35,102 bases of DNA from Clostridia bacterium (GCA_017472305.1 JAFUQP010000035.1:1-35102); one strand, 5' to 3'. Numbered from the stretch's first letter, positions 13,888 to 24,895 are shown. Made by a program: numbers and translations. The notes: generated from the sequence alone by a model not told the origin.

Positions 13888-16443
13888 TTAAAAGGATTGC
13901 TCCTCGGAATCAAGGGACACCCTCTCCTCCGCGTTACGGTTTTCTGTGGCGGTGCTCTCTATTTCCTTGTCAATCGCCTCGCTCTCCTTCTCAATATCCT
14001 CCGCACGCTCAAGTCGCGCAACGTTATTGATGTAAGAGCCCTCGTCAAGGCGCATTATAATTACGCCTGCCGCGGAGCGTGAGTAGACGTTAATGCCCGA
14101 AACAGAGGTTCTGATAATCGTTCCCTCGTTGGTTATAAGCATTATATCGTCGTCGTCAGAAACCGTGATAATAGATGCAAGCTTACCCGTCTTTTCGCTT
14201 ATCTTATGACAGGTTACGCCGTGACCGCCTCTGTTCTTCATCTGTCTGAAGTCGGAGAAGGGCGAGCGCTTACCCATACCCTTTTCGGTGACGGTAAGCA
14301 TAGTCTTTTCATCGTCAACGACACAAACGCCGACGACGTAGTCGCCCTCGGAGAGGGTAATTCCCTTAACTCCTCTTGCGGCTCTGCCCATCGAACGGAC
14401 GTTGTTCTCGTCAAATCTCGTGGCAAGTCCGTCACGGGTCGCAAGCACAAGGCTCTCGTTACCCGTCGTGTGTCTTACGAAGATAAGCTCGTCGTCCTCG
14501 TCGAGATTGATTGCAATCTTACCCGACTGCCTCTGATACTCGAACTCGGAAAGAAGCGTTCTCTTTATAATACCTCTGCGTGTTACCATAGTGAGGTATT
14601 CGCCCTCAACAAACTCGGTAATAGGAATTATTGCGGTTACGTATTCGCCCTCGGTGAGGTTAATTATGTTAACGAGGTTCGTGCCCTTTGCCGTTCTTCC
14701 CGCCTCGGGAATTCTGTACGCCTTCTTCGCGTAAACTCTTCCCATATTGGTAAAGAACATAAGGTGCGCGTGGCTGTTGGATACAAGAACGTCCTCGACG
14801 AAGTCGTCCTCCTTGGTAGTCATACCGATAATGCCCTTGCCGCCTCTGTTCTGAGCCGAGTAGACGTCGGCTCTCTGACGCTTGATGTAGCCTGTGTGGC
14901 TTACGGTAATAACGCAGGTGTGTCTTTCAATAAGGTCCTCAAGGTCAATCTCCTCGGAAGCCTCAACAAGCTCGGAGCGGCGTGTGTCGCCGAACTTTCT
15001 CTTTATTTCCTCAAGCTCTTCCTTAAGAATATCCTTAAGCTTTTCCTCGTCCTCGAGAATTTCTCTTAGCTCCTTGACAATACCCTCAAGCTTCAGAAGT
15101 CTTTCCTCAACCTTCTGTCTTTCAAGTCCCGAAAGCTTACCGAGAGTCATCTCTACGATAGCCTGCGCCTGAAGCTCGGAAAGACCGTATCTGTTCATAA
15201 GGTTTTCCTTTGCGGCTGGAATGGAGTCGCTGGTCTTGATAATCTTGATTATCTCGTCTATATTGTCGGTTGCTATCTTGTAGCCCTCGAGAATGTGCAT
15301 CTCGCGCAGTGCCTTGTCAAGGTCGAACTGCGTTCTCTTTTCTATAATGCTCTTCTGGAAGTCGATGTACTTGTCGAGCATCTCGGGAAGATTAAGGGTT
15401 TTCGGCTCGCCGTTGTCGATAACGAGCATATTGACCGAGCAGGTGTCCTGAAGTTGGGTATACTTGTAGAGCTGATTGAGTATTACCTCGGCGTTTGCGT
15501 CGCGCCTGTACTCAACGACAATTCTCATACCGCCTCTGCCAGACTCGTCACGCAGTGCCGTAATTCCTTCAATCTTCTTTTCCTTAACGAGGTTAGCCAT
15601 GCTCTCAATAAGCATTGCCTTGTTGACCATATAAGGAATTTCGGTGAATATAATTCTCTTGTGGTCGTCCTCTATATTTGCGCGGGCTCTGATGTAAACT
15701 CTGCCCTTACCGGTTTCATACGCCTCTCTGATACCTCTTGAGCCGTATATAATTGCCGCTGTGGGGAAGTCGGGGCCCTTTATAAACTCCATAAGCTCGT
15801 CAACCGAGCACTCGGGATTGTTTATTCTATAAACCGTTCCGTCTATAACCTCGGTGAGGTTGTGAGGGGGAATATTCGTCGCCATACCGACGGCAATTCC
15901 GACAGAGCCGTTAACGAGAAGGTTCGGGAAGCGCGAGGGAAGTACTATCGGCTCATCTCTCGTGTTATCGAAGTTTCTGGTCATAGGAACGACCTTCTTT
16001 TCGATATCTCCCATCATATAATCGGCTATCCTCGACATTCTCGCCTCGGTATAACGGTATGCGGCTGCGCCGTCGCCGTCAACGTTACCGAAGTTTCCGT
16101 GTCCCTCAACGAGAGGATAACGGAGCGAGAAGTCCTGCGCCATTCTTACCATAGTGCCGTAAACTGCCGCGTCACCGTGCGGGTGATATCTACCGAGCAC
16201 GTTACCGACCGTCGTTGCCGACTTACGGAAGGGCTTATCGTGGGTGAGGTTATCCTCGTACATCGCGTACATAATTCTTCTCTGTCCGGGCTTCATACCG
16301 TCCCTGACGTCGGGAAGCGCACGCGAGGTGATAACGCTCATTGAATATTCAATAAACGAGGTTCTTACCTCTTTTTCCATATCCCTCTCCTCAATTCTCT
16401 GGAGAGGAAATTCTATGTCGTTGCTTTTATATGTATGTTCCAT
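13888..16443 (-). CDS. gyrA: DNA gyrase subunit A
   Basis: GyrA forms the breakage-reunion part of gyrase (A2B2), which introduces negative supercoils. The 851-residue protein has the catalytic Tyr131 in RYTEARM, the winged-helix and tower domains, and a C-terminal beta-pinwheel containing the GyrA-box QNRGGKG, which marks it as gyrase rather than topoisomerase IV. At the quinolone-determining region GDAAVYG, the positions equal to E. coli Ser83 and Asp87 are Ala92 and Gly96. The tail (about 815-851) is acidic. AAGGAT precedes the ATG. It starts 50 bp after gyrB and is surely co-transcribed with it. Confidence 0.98.
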   Translation of the reverse strand: MEHTYKSNDIEFPLQRIEERDMEKEVRTSFIEYSMSVITSRALPDVRDGMKPGQRRIMYAMYEDNLTHDKPFRKSATTVGNVLGRYHPHGDAAVYGTMVRMAQDFSLRYPLVEGHGNFGNVDGDGAAAYRYTEARMSRIADYMMGDIEKKVVPMTRNFDNTRDEPIVLPSRFPNLLVNGSVGIAVGMATNIPPHNLTEVIDGTVYRINNPECSVDELMEFIKGPDFPTAAIIYGSRGIREAYETGKGRVYIRARANIEDDHKRIIFTEIPYMVNKAMLIESMANLVKEKKIEGITALRDESGRGGMRIVVEYRRDANAEVILNQLYKYTQLQDTCSVNMLVIDNGEPKTLNLPEMLDKYIDFQKSIIEKRTQFDLDKALREMHILEGYKIATDNIDEIIKIIKTSDSIPAAKENLMNRYGLSELQAQAIVEMTLGKLSGLERQKVEERLLKLEGIVKELREILEDEEKLKDILKEELEEIKRKFGDTRRSELVEASEEIDLEDLIERHTCVITVSHTGYIKRQRADVYSAQNRGGKGIIGMTTKEDDFVEDVLVSNSHAHLMFFTNMGRVYAKKAYRIPEAGRTAKGTNLVNIINLTEGEYVTAIIPITEFVEGEYLTMVTRRGIIKRTLLSEFEYQRQSGKIAINLDEDDELIFVRHTTGNESLVLATRDGLATRFDENNVRSMGRAARGVKGITLSEGDYVVGVCVVDDEKTMLTVTEKGMGKRSPFSDFRQMKNRGGHGVTCHKISEKTGKLASIITVSDDDDIMLITNEGTIIRTSVSGINVYSRSAAGVIIMRLDEGSYINNVARLERAEDIEKESEAIDKEIESTATENRNAEERVSLDSEEQSF

Positions 16444-16493
16444 TTTTATCCTTTCTTTTAAGTTATAAACATTACCTTGATAATATTCATTCC

Positions 16494-18437
<1,944 letters not shown>

Positions 18438-18535
18438 CTATCCTAACAAACAAAAAATTAACCAATAACCTTAAATCAATTAAAAATCAAGTCATAAGCA
18501 TTAATCAAAATAACAATTAATAGCTATATTATATA

Positions 18536-18563
18536 TTAAATGTAACCATAACTTTACATTTAA
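18536..18563. promoter_or_regulatory. Perfect 10-bp inverted repeat between remB and gyrB
   Basis: TTAAATGTAA (18536-18545) and TTACATTTAA (18554-18563), spaced by 8 bp, start at the base next to the remB stop codon. On the minus strand a TATAAT-like box follows directly. There is no T tract. It may be an operator for a dimeric regulator or a weak attenuator before gyrB. Confidence 0.45.
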
Positions 18564-18821
18564 TTATGTTTCCTTACCCTCAAATCTCAAAGAAAGACTG
18601 TGAGAGGATATTCTTGAAAGCTTTATTTTCTTAACCTCACCCTCATCGTAAAGAACAATCGAGCGCGGAAGGTCGTCGTCCTCGTATTCAACAAGCCCCT
18701 CCTTTTCCATTCTGCCGACAAAGCTCTTTCCCGACGGAGTAAGAGTTGCCGAGTCGAGGTCGAAAATACCTATTACGTTTCCTTTAGGTATGCTTTTCTT
18801 ATTTCCTATATGAAGAAACAT
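18564..18821 (-). CDS. remB: RemB-like (DUF370) small regulatory protein
   Basis: This 85-residue protein belongs to the RemA/RemB (YaaB, DUF370-type) family found between recF and gyrB in Bacillota; B. subtilis RemB is linked to biofilm matrix gene control. It opens MFLHIGNKKSIPKGNVIGIFDLDSAT, the family's usual start, and ends within SLSLRFEGKE. The ATG at 18821 is chosen over the in-frame GTG at 18830, because GGGGTGGAG fits as its ribosome binding site. It overlaps the 3' end of recF by 23 nt, which implies coupled translation. Confidence 0.88.
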   Translation of the reverse strand: MFLHIGNKKSIPKGNVIGIFDLDSATLTPSGKSFVGRMEKEGLVEYEDDDLPRSIVLYDEGEVKKIKLSRISSHSLSLRFEGKET

Positions 18822-19908
18822 ACTCTCCACCCCTCACGTCAATAATACAGTCTGCATATCCCATACATTCGTCGGCATCGCAGGAGGTTATTATATACTG
18901 CTTTCCAAATGAGCCTGAGAGAAGATATTTTTTTCTTTTTTCGTCAAGCTCACTCAGCACGTCGTCAAAGAGATATACAGGCTCCTCGCCGAATTTCTCC
19001 TTTATAACCGCACCCTCTGCAAGCTTCATTGAAAGAACAACCGAGCGCTGCTGCCCCTGAGATGCAAAGCTCTTTGCTTCCTTGCCGTTAATATAAATTT
19101 TTATATCCTCTCTGTGAGGACCGAATAGGGTAACACCCGCTGAAATTTCTCTGTCAAGAGAGGACGAGAGAATTTTTTTATATTCCTCGCGTATCTTTTC
19201 TCTGTTATTTGACTCTGTTTGAATATCCGAGTGATATTCAAAGGATAAAGACTCTCTGTCAGAGGAAATCTCCTTCATAATTTTCTCTGCCTCAAGGGAT
19301 ATTTTTTTAAGATACTCTATCCTCATAAGATAAACGTATGAGGCATAATCCGCCATAATCGACGACCAGCTGTCAAGCTCGAGTCTGTCTACAGGCATAC
19401 CCTTCTGCAAAAATTTAAGTATACAGCTTCTTTCGGTCAGAGCCTTCTTATAGTCAGAGTAATATTTTATATAAGATGGCTCACACTGCGATATAGCAAC
19501 GTCAAGAAAGCTTCTTCTTTCCTCAGGTCCACCCTTTACAAGAGAGAGGTTGTCGGGCTGAAAGAGAACCGAGCGGAAGGAGCCTATCATTTCAGCTACC
19601 CTTCCTATCTTATATCCGTTCTTCTTTCTCTGCCTTTCTCTGCCGAAAAGAGAATATTCAAGCCTTCCGTCCCCAAAAGAGTCGGAGTATTCAATAGAAA
19701 GAGAAAATCCCTCTTTTCCAAACCCTACAAGCTCAGAATCCTCTCTTGCCCTGAAGGATTTTCCTCTTGAAAAGAGATATATTCCCTCAATAACGTTGGT
19801 TTTACCCTCTGCGTTGTTGCCGTGAAGAAGATTAACTCCGGGAGAGAATTCTATCTCGCATTTATTAATGTTGCGAAAATCTCTCGCAGAAAATTTCTTT
19901 AAAATCAT
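18799..19908 (-). CDS. recF: DNA replication and repair protein RecF
   Basis: RecF is an SMC-like ATPase that, with RecO and RecR, loads RecA at single-strand gaps. The 369-residue protein (normal length) has Walker A GNNAEGKT (30-37), signature sequence near KSFASQGQQRSVVLSMKLAE and Walker B in PVYLFDDVLSELDEKR. Its ATG overlaps the dnaN stop by 4 nt (ATGA), giving the standard dnaN-recF coupling. Confidence 0.97.
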   Translation of the reverse strand: MILKKFSARDFRNINKCEIEFSPGVNLLHGNNAEGKTNVIEGIYLFSRGKSFRAREDSELVGFGKEGFSLSIEYSDSFGDGRLEYSLFGRERQRKKNGYKIGRVAEMIGSFRSVLFQPDNLSLVKGGPEERRSFLDVAISQCEPSYIKYYSDYKKALTERSCILKFLQKGMPVDRLELDSWSSIMADYASYVYLMRIEYLKKISLEAEKIMKEISSDRESLSFEYHSDIQTESNNREKIREEYKKILSSSLDREISAGVTLFGPHREDIKIYINGKEAKSFASQGQQRSVVLSMKLAEGAVIKEKFGEEPVYLFDDVLSELDEKRKKYLLSGSFGKQYIITSCDADECMGYADCIIDVRGGEYVSSYRK

Positions 19909-21062
19909 TGCTGGTCGTTCATACGAACGGGAAGAATCATATAGAAGTACTTGAACTCGTCGTCAGCCTCAACAGGCTCGATAGTTATAGCCTGAGTTGC
20001 GCTCTTAAGAGAAATCTTTATATTTTCTCCCTCTGCAACCTTCGTGCTGTTAATGAGATAACGGCAGTTGAAGCCTATATCAAGGTCACCGCCCTCGTGA
20101 ACACAGTCCATCTCGTCAAATACCCTGCCGTTAACCGATGCGGAGGTAACCGAGAGCGACTGCTCGTATACGGAAATCTTTACGTAGCTCTTACCGCTTG
20201 ACTTTATTTTTTCCTCTGCAACTATATTAGCTCTCTCAAGAGCATCAAGAAATCTCTCTCTGTCAACGGTAACGAATATATCGTTCTCCTTGGGAATAAT
20301 TCTCTCGTAATCTATGTACTCGCTGTCAATGGTTCTTGTGAAGAATACCGTATCTCCCTTAACTACAATAGCGTGCTTTCTGGAAATGAAGAACTTAACG
20401 TTCTCCTCCTCCCCCTCAGAGAGGCACTTTGAAAGCTCGCCGAGAGCGTGACCGGGAATAATAAAGGAGTAGGAAAGCTCACCGCTTGCCGCAAGGGAGC
20501 TTATATCGCACTTGACCGAGCAGCGCGAGAGAGTATAGCTGTCACAGGAAACAACCTCCATCTCACCCTCGCGGATTTTGAAGAACGCGCCGCAGAGCAT
20601 AGGTCTGTTATCCTGCTCGGCAATAGAGTGAGAAACCTTACCTATAATCATCTTAAGCTTCTCGGAGGAAATCTCAAATCCTCTGTCGGACTGAAGGTCG
20701 GGAAGGTTGGGGAAATCCTCGCCTCTCATAGCGAACATAGAGAAGGAAACCTTGTCGCAGGAGATAGTGCAGCTTAATTTATCATTGATATCAACCGTAA
20801 CCTCGTCGTCGGGAAGAACTCTTACTATCTGTAAAAATCTCTGGGCGTTAAGAATAAATCTTCCTTCTCTTACTATTTCGGTAGGAATAAAGGTTGTTCT
20901 GTATCCCTTATTCATATCGTAGGTAGAAAATCTTATTTCGCCCGAGGGAAGGGTTTCAATAAGAACACCCTCTATTGAGGTGATGGTATTTTTATTAGAA
21001 ACAGTTCCCATAGCAGGAGTTAGCTTATTTATGAGAGTTGACTTATGTACCGTGAATTTCAT
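19905..21062 (-). CDS. dnaN: DNA polymerase III beta subunit (sliding clamp)
   Basis: DnaN is the ring-shaped dimeric clamp that gives the replicative polymerase its processivity. The 385-residue protein shows the three-fold repeat of clamp domains: it begins MKFTVHKSTLINKLTPAM, has the central stretch SVSHSIAEQDNRPMLCGAFF, and ends DDEFKYFYMILPVRM, where the usual MPIRL-like C-terminal groove residues are MILPVRM. AAGGAA lies 5-6 nt before the ATG. The gap to dnaA holds the putative oriC. Confidence 0.97.
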   Translation of the reverse strand: MKFTVHKSTLINKLTPAMGTVSNKNTITSIEGVLIETLPSGEIRFSTYDMNKGYRTTFIPTEIVREGRFILNAQRFLQIVRVLPDDEVTVDINDKLSCTISCDKVSFSMFAMRGEDFPNLPDLQSDRGFEISSEKLKMIIGKVSHSIAEQDNRPMLCGAFFKIREGEMEVVSCDSYTLSRCSVKCDISSLAASGELSYSFIIPGHALGELSKCLSEGEEENVKFFISRKHAIVVKGDTVFFTRTIDSEYIDYERIIPKENDIFVTVDRERFLDALERANIVAEEKIKSSGKSYVKISVYEQSLSVTSASVNGRVFDEMDCVHEGGDLDIGFNCRYLINSTKVAEGENIKISLKSATQAITIEPVEADDEFKYFYMILPVRMNDQQ

Positions 21063-21350
21063 ATAATTCCTTTCCTTCGGTTTTTCGCTCTTGATTTTGG
21101 CGAAGCCCTTAATTAAATCATTCTTTTAATAGTTAATTATAATAATAGTAGTGTCTGTTGAAAGTGTTGAAAAGTCGAAATTTCCTTTAAATATTTCTGT
21201 TTTCAAGGCTTTTTTATCCACATTTTACTGTTGAAAGAAGCTTTGAAAAAAATACCTGAAGTTTTCAAAATAAATTCAAAAGAATATAAACATCTTTTAA
21301 ACAGCATTTTTTCAACATTTCAACACCGAAATTTGGAAAACTTTTTCTCT
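21063..21350. other. oriC: Putative oriC (dnaA-dnaN intergenic region)
   Basis: This 288-bp gap has an AT-rich stretch (about 21109-21150), then TAA-TAA-TAG-TAG (21140-21151), four bases, and two abutting 9-mers TGTTGAAAG (21156-21164) and TGTTGAAAA (21165-21173). A third copy lies at 21229-21236 and two inverted copies at 21310-21317 and 21318-21325. One perfect DnaA box, TTATCCACA, is at 21214-21222. The order of triplets followed by paired boxes is that of the DnaA-trio unwinding element known from B. subtilis. The TGTTGAAA copies would be diverged DnaA boxes (two mismatches to TGTGGATAA), which is inference. Confidence 0.75.
21214..21222. promoter_or_regulatory. Perfect DnaA box
   Basis: TTATCCACA, the consensus DnaA-binding 9-mer, inside the dnaA-dnaN gap; it anchors the oriC assignment. 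Confidence 0.9.
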
Positions 21351-22748
21351 TTAATTATTCTTTATATCCGAAATAAGCTTGTTAAGCTCGCTCTCGTAGT
21401 TCTTTACGGTCTTTATATTTAAAAGAATTTTATCTATAGAGGAGCTGACTGTCGAGTGGTCTCTGCCGAAAATTGCTCCTATTTCCTTTAACGTTAGTCC
21501 CGTAAGAGTTTTTATAATGTATATTGAGAGGTGACGTGCCTTTGAAATACTGTCTGTCCTCTTTTTGGATTTTATATCCTCGGTAGGTACGCCGTATTTT
21601 TTTGATATGGCAGCAATTATTCTCTCAACCATAACGTCGTTCGGAATGTTTCCCGGGTCAACCTTTGAGATAACGTCATCTATGAGAGTTTTGGTAACCT
21701 CTTCGCCGCTTAAGGAATTTATAGCCTCTATCTTCTTTAAGACTCCCTCTATCTGCCTTATGTTATTATTGAGTCTCTCTGCCATATAGTCGATAAGCTC
21801 GTTGGAAATCTTAAGTCCCATATCAGACGACTTTTTTCTTATAATAGCGGTTCTGAGCTCGTAGGAGGGCGGCTGAACGTCTGCAAGAAGTCCTCCCTCA
21901 AATCTTGTACGGAGTCTGTCAGAAAGAGGCTTTATCTCATTCGGGGGACGGTCAGAGGTCAAAATAATCTGCTTTTCGCTCTCGTAGAGTGCCGAGAAGG
22001 TATGGAAGAACTCCTCCTGCATTGCCTCTTTACCGGCTATAAACTGAATATCGTCGATAAGAAGAACGTCTGCTGAGCGATACTTTTCCTTAAAGGGGGC
22101 GGTCAGATGATTTGAAATTGCGTCTACCATCTCGTTTATAAAGTTCTCGCTCTTCTTATAAATGATGTTAAGTCCCGGGTGGTTTTTCCTCATATAATCC
22201 ATAACGGCGTAGAGAAGGTGAGTTTTACCGAGTCCAGACTGACCGTATATGAAAAGGGGATTATAATAGCAGGGGTCCTTCGCAACCGCAAGACAGGCAG
22301 CCTTTGCAAACTTATTTGACGAGCCCTCAATGAAGTTATCGAAGGTGTAATCGTCGAGAATAGAATGCTTCTCGGTATCCTTCTCGCGGAGAATATTGTC
22401 TATCTCGCGCTCCTTCTTCTCACTTTCCTCAATCTTCTTTGAGGAGAGGTCAACGACAACAGAGGGCTCCTCCTTTTCCTTATTGAAGCTTTCTGTTCCG
22501 AGAGAATTAATCTCAATAAAGACGTTAAAGCCTATTATTTCTGTGAGAGCCTCTTCTATCTGGCCGATATATTTGGTTAATAAAATTTTTCTTTTAAGAG
22601 CTGTGGGAGTTGAAAAGATTGCCCTATCCTCTGTCAGCGAGGTAAGTGTAAACTCACCGAACCATAAATCAAAGCTTATATCCGACAGAGCCGTTTTCTT
22701 GCGGAGTGATGACTTAAGCTCCTCGGAGATAGATGAGAGTTCGTCCAT
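21351..22748 (-). CDS. dnaA: Chromosomal replication initiator DnaA
   Basis: DnaA is the AAA+ initiator that binds DnaA boxes and opens oriC. The 465-residue protein has domain I (1-85), a charged linker (86-130), domain III with Walker A GQSGLGKTH (169-177) and Walker B LLIDDIQF, and domain IV ending in the DnaA signature FGRDHSTVSSSIDKI. AAAGGA lies 9 nt before the ATG. The promoter is at 22812-22840. It is upstream of dnaN on the same strand, as usual, but the gene upstream of it is spoVAE, not rpmH. Confidence 0.98.
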   Translation of the reverse strand: MDELSSISEELKSSLRKKTALSDISFDLWFGEFTLTSLTEDRAIFSTPTALKRKILLTKYIGQIEEALTEIIGFNVFIEINSLGTESFNKEKEEPSVVVDLSSKKIEESEKKEREIDNILREKDTEKHSILDDYTFDNFIEGSSNKFAKAACLAVAKDPCYYNPLFIYGQSGLGKTHLLYAVMDYMRKNHPGLNIIYKKSENFINEMVDAISNHLTAPFKEKYRSADVLLIDDIQFIAGKEAMQEEFFHTFSALYESEKQIILTSDRPPNEIKPLSDRLRTRFEGGLLADVQPPSYELRTAIIRKKSSDMGLKISNELIDYMAERLNNNIRQIEGVLKKIEAINSLSGEEVTKTLIDDVISKVDPGNIPNDVMVERIIAAISKKYGVPTEDIKSKKRTDSISKARHLSIYIIKTLTGLTLKEIGAIFGRDHSTVSSSIDKILLNIKTVKNYESELNKLISDIKNN

Positions 22749-22811
22749 TCTCTAACGTCCTTTCTTAAGATTATATTATATTAATATATAATAAATAAAT
22801 TAAACATTAGT

Positions 22812-22840
22812 ATTATAACATATTTATATAAAAAAATCAA
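22812..22840 (-). promoter_or_regulatory. Sigma-A promoter of dnaA
   Basis: On the minus strand: TTGATT, 17 nt, TATAAT. It lies 64 nt before the dnaA start in very AT-rich DNA. No perfect DnaA box overlaps it. Confidence 0.75.
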
Positions 22841-22895
22841 GATAAAGTGTAAAAAAATGTTGACAATTAAAATAAATTAAAAAGAAAATAAAGGT

Positions 22896-23267
22896 TTACA
22901 TTCTTTTTGAGCGGGTTTTGAATAAAATAGCGAAAATAAAACCGAGCAGAAGTGCCGCGGTTATACCGCTTGACGAGGCGGAAAGTCCTCCCGTCAGTAT
23001 TCCTATAGCGCCCTTTTCGTCTACCGCGCTCCTTACACCCTTGCCGATTGCAGCGCCAAAGCCGGTAAGAGGGACGGATATTCCGGCGCCGAACATATTA
23101 TAAAGAGGCTCGTAGACACCTATAGCGTAAAGAAGCACGCCAAGACATACCGTAAATACTAAAATTCTTGCGGGGGTTACTGCCGTCAAATCAATAAAAA
23201 GCTGCGCTATAAAAGAAATAAGTCCGCCGAAAACAAATACGGGAAGAAGAGTATAAATAATATCCAT
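22896..23267 (-). CDS. spoVAE: Stage V sporulation protein AE
   Basis: SpoVAE is a small inner-membrane protein of the channel that moves Ca2+-dipicolinic acid into the forespore and out at germination. The 123-residue protein has about four TM segments and the family phrase VPLTGFGAAIGKG (near 65-77) shared with SpoVAC. AAAAGGAG precedes the ATG. It follows spoVAD by 65 bp and is the last gene of the spoVACDE operon; dnaA comes next on the same strand with its own promoter. Confidence 0.95.
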   Translation of the reverse strand: MDIIYTLLPVFVFGGLISFIAQLFIDLTAVTPARILVFTVCLGVLLYAIGVYEPLYNMFGAGISVPLTGFGAAIGKGVRSAVDEKGAIGILTGGLSASSSGITAALLLGFIFAILFKTRSKRM

Positions 23268-23332
23268 AAAGGCTCCTTTTGAAAAAATTCTATAAAATAT
23301 AGAGTAATTTTTTCTGTAACGAAAAGCAATTA

Positions 23333-24355
23333 TTAATCGGGAGAGGTTAATTTTATTATAGGGGCAATTCCGAAGATATTCTGTCCTTGAAGAAGGCTTT
23401 GCGGGCTCATAAGAGCGCCTGTTGAGAGAAAGAGAATTTTATTTATTTTTTTAGACTCCAATAGAGGTAAAAAGTGAGATGCAAGGACAGAAGCCGACGT
23501 TCCGCAGCCCGAGGCGCCGCTGTGAGCGTCCTGAATTTCTCTGTCATAGAGAAGAAGTCCGCAGTCGGTATGAATATTTTCAGCCCCGGGAAGCTTCTCG
23601 CGTAAAATATCCTTCAGGATATCCGAGCCAACCTGACCCAGGTCCCCTGTGACAATATAGTCATAATCTCTGGGCCTCTCCTCACTCTCTGAAAAATAGT
23701 CAAGTATGCTTTCTGCCGCGGCAAATGCCATAGCTCCGCCCATATTGGAGCCGTCGGCGGTTGCGCCGTCTACTATTTTACCCGGCATAAAGGCTGAAAT
23801 CTTAGGCTTTTCTGACCACGGAGAATCAATTCCCGAGCGTCTGCCCAGAATAAACGCGCCTGCGGCAGTAGAGGTCCACTGCGCGCTTCTTGCCCTCTGT
23901 CCTCCGTACTCTATCGGCATTCTGAATTGTCTTTCTGCGGCGGAATTATGAGAGGTTGTGAGGGCTGCGCCGATTTTCAGTGCTTCAGAGGATTCCATAA
24001 ATGCCGAAAGAGTCATAAGCGACTCGGTGCAGGTTGAGCAGGCGCCGTAAACCCCGACGAAGGGAATACCGAAGCCCGAAAGTCCTATCGACGAGGCAAC
24101 ACACTGATTTTGTAAATCCCCTGCGACAAGAAGGTCTATATCACTGTGTGAGAGCTTCATTTTTGTAAGGGCGGTGTTGAGGGCAACCTTGCCCATCTCA
24201 CTCTCGGCAAGCTCCCAGGTGTCCTGACCGAAGCGGTCGGTCGGGTCGGAGAAGTCAAATTTTTCACCGAGGGGCCCTCGCCTCTCCTCATATCCGCCGA
24301 CTGCGGCGTAGGAAATAAATCTTATATCTGATTTTAAGACGGTTATTTTTTTCAT
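23333..24355 (-). CDS. spoVAD: Stage V sporulation protein AD
   Basis: SpoVAD is a thiolase-fold protein that binds dipicolinic acid and works with SpoVAC and SpoVAE in its transport. From the ATG at 24355 the product has 340 residues, close to the B. subtilis protein (338). Family phrases include GPLGEKFDFSDP, YGACSTCTESL, YDYIVTGDLGQVGSDI and HSGASGCGTSASVLASHFLPLL. The frame stays open to 24394, but that stretch holds a GTCGCC/GGCGAC hairpin (24371-24387) and does not resemble SpoVAD, so the inner ATG is preferred; an ATG at 24367 is the alternative. Confidence 0.95.
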   Translation of the reverse strand: MKKITVLKSDIRFISYAAVGGYEERRGPLGEKFDFSDPTDRFGQDTWELAESEMGKVALNTALTKMKLSHSDIDLLVAGDLQNQCVASSIGLSGFGIPFVGVYGACSTCTESLMTLSAFMESSEALKIGAALTTSHNSAAERQFRMPIEYGGQRARSAQWTSTAAGAFILGRRSGIDSPWSEKPKISAFMPGKIVDGATADGSNMGGAMAFAAAESILDYFSESEERPRDYDYIVTGDLGQVGSDILKDILREKLPGAENIHTDCGLLLYDREIQDAHSGASGCGTSASVLASHFLPLLESKKINKILFLSTGALMSPQSLLQGQNIFGIAPIIKLTSPD

Positions 24356-24370
24356 ATAAATTTCCATTCC

Positions 24371-24387
24371 GTCGCCTAAAAGGCGAC
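24371..24387. promoter_or_regulatory. Hairpin in the spoVAC-spoVAD junction
   Basis: GTCGCC (24371-24376), TAAAA loop, GGCGAC (24382-24387), 15 bp before the spoVAD start. It may set the relative translation of the two genes or act as an mRNA stabiliser. Confidence 0.5.
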
Positions 24388-24436
24388 CGCACAATAATGT
24401 TTTTAAAGAATACTAAAAAAGGATAAGGGTTGACAT

Positions 24437-24895
24437 TTAAAAGAAAGAGCCTCTTTGAATAAGAGTGTAGACGTAATAAATTATACCGTAGAGGACTCCC
24501 GAGAGAATTCCGTAGAGAATTACGGGACCCGCGACGTTGAAAATCTTAACGCCGATACCCGTGACGAGTCCCTCGCTTCGGGAGTCCATAGCCTCGCTTG
24601 TTACCGCGTTTGCAAATCCGGTAACAGGAACGAGAGTGCCCGCGCCTGAGTATCTTGCGATATTATCAAAAAATCCAAGAGCGGTAACGAGCGCACCGAG
24701 GAAAATAAGAGATACGGTAACGAGCATTCCGGACTTTTCAGAGTCAAATCCGATATAGGAATAAAGCATATAGAGAAGCTCACCGAGCGTGCATATAGCA
24801 CCGCCGAACAGGAAGGCAAGAGTACAGTCCCTCAATACTCTTGAGTGCGGCGTGTGCTTTTTTATCAGCTTCTTTTTATAGGATGTTTCCATCAT
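24437..24895 (-). CDS. spoVAC: Stage V sporulation protein AC
   Basis: SpoVAC is a polytopic membrane protein of the SpoVA channel; the B. subtilis protein behaves as a mechanosensitive channel in germination. The 152-residue product has about four TM segments and the conserved phrases GAGTLVPVTGFANAVTSEAMDSRSEG and GIGVKIFNVAGPVILYG. The ATG at 24895 is preferred over the in-frame GTG at 24901, which is itself part of the AGAGGTG ribosome binding site. It is the first gene of the operon; no convincing sigma-G promoter could be fixed upstream. Confidence 0.95.
   Translation of the reverse strand: MMETSYKKKLIKKHTPHSRVLRDCTLAFLFGGAICTLGELLYMLYSYIGFDSEKSGMLVTVSLIFLGALVTALGFFDNIARYSGAGTLVPVTGFANAVTSEAMDSRSEGLVTGIGVKIFNVAGPVILYGILSGVLYGIIYYVYTLIQRGSFF

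Noticed and set aside
14206-15069. 287-residue plus-strand frame within gyrA
   Set aside because: It is a shadow of gyrA codon bias; no start signal.
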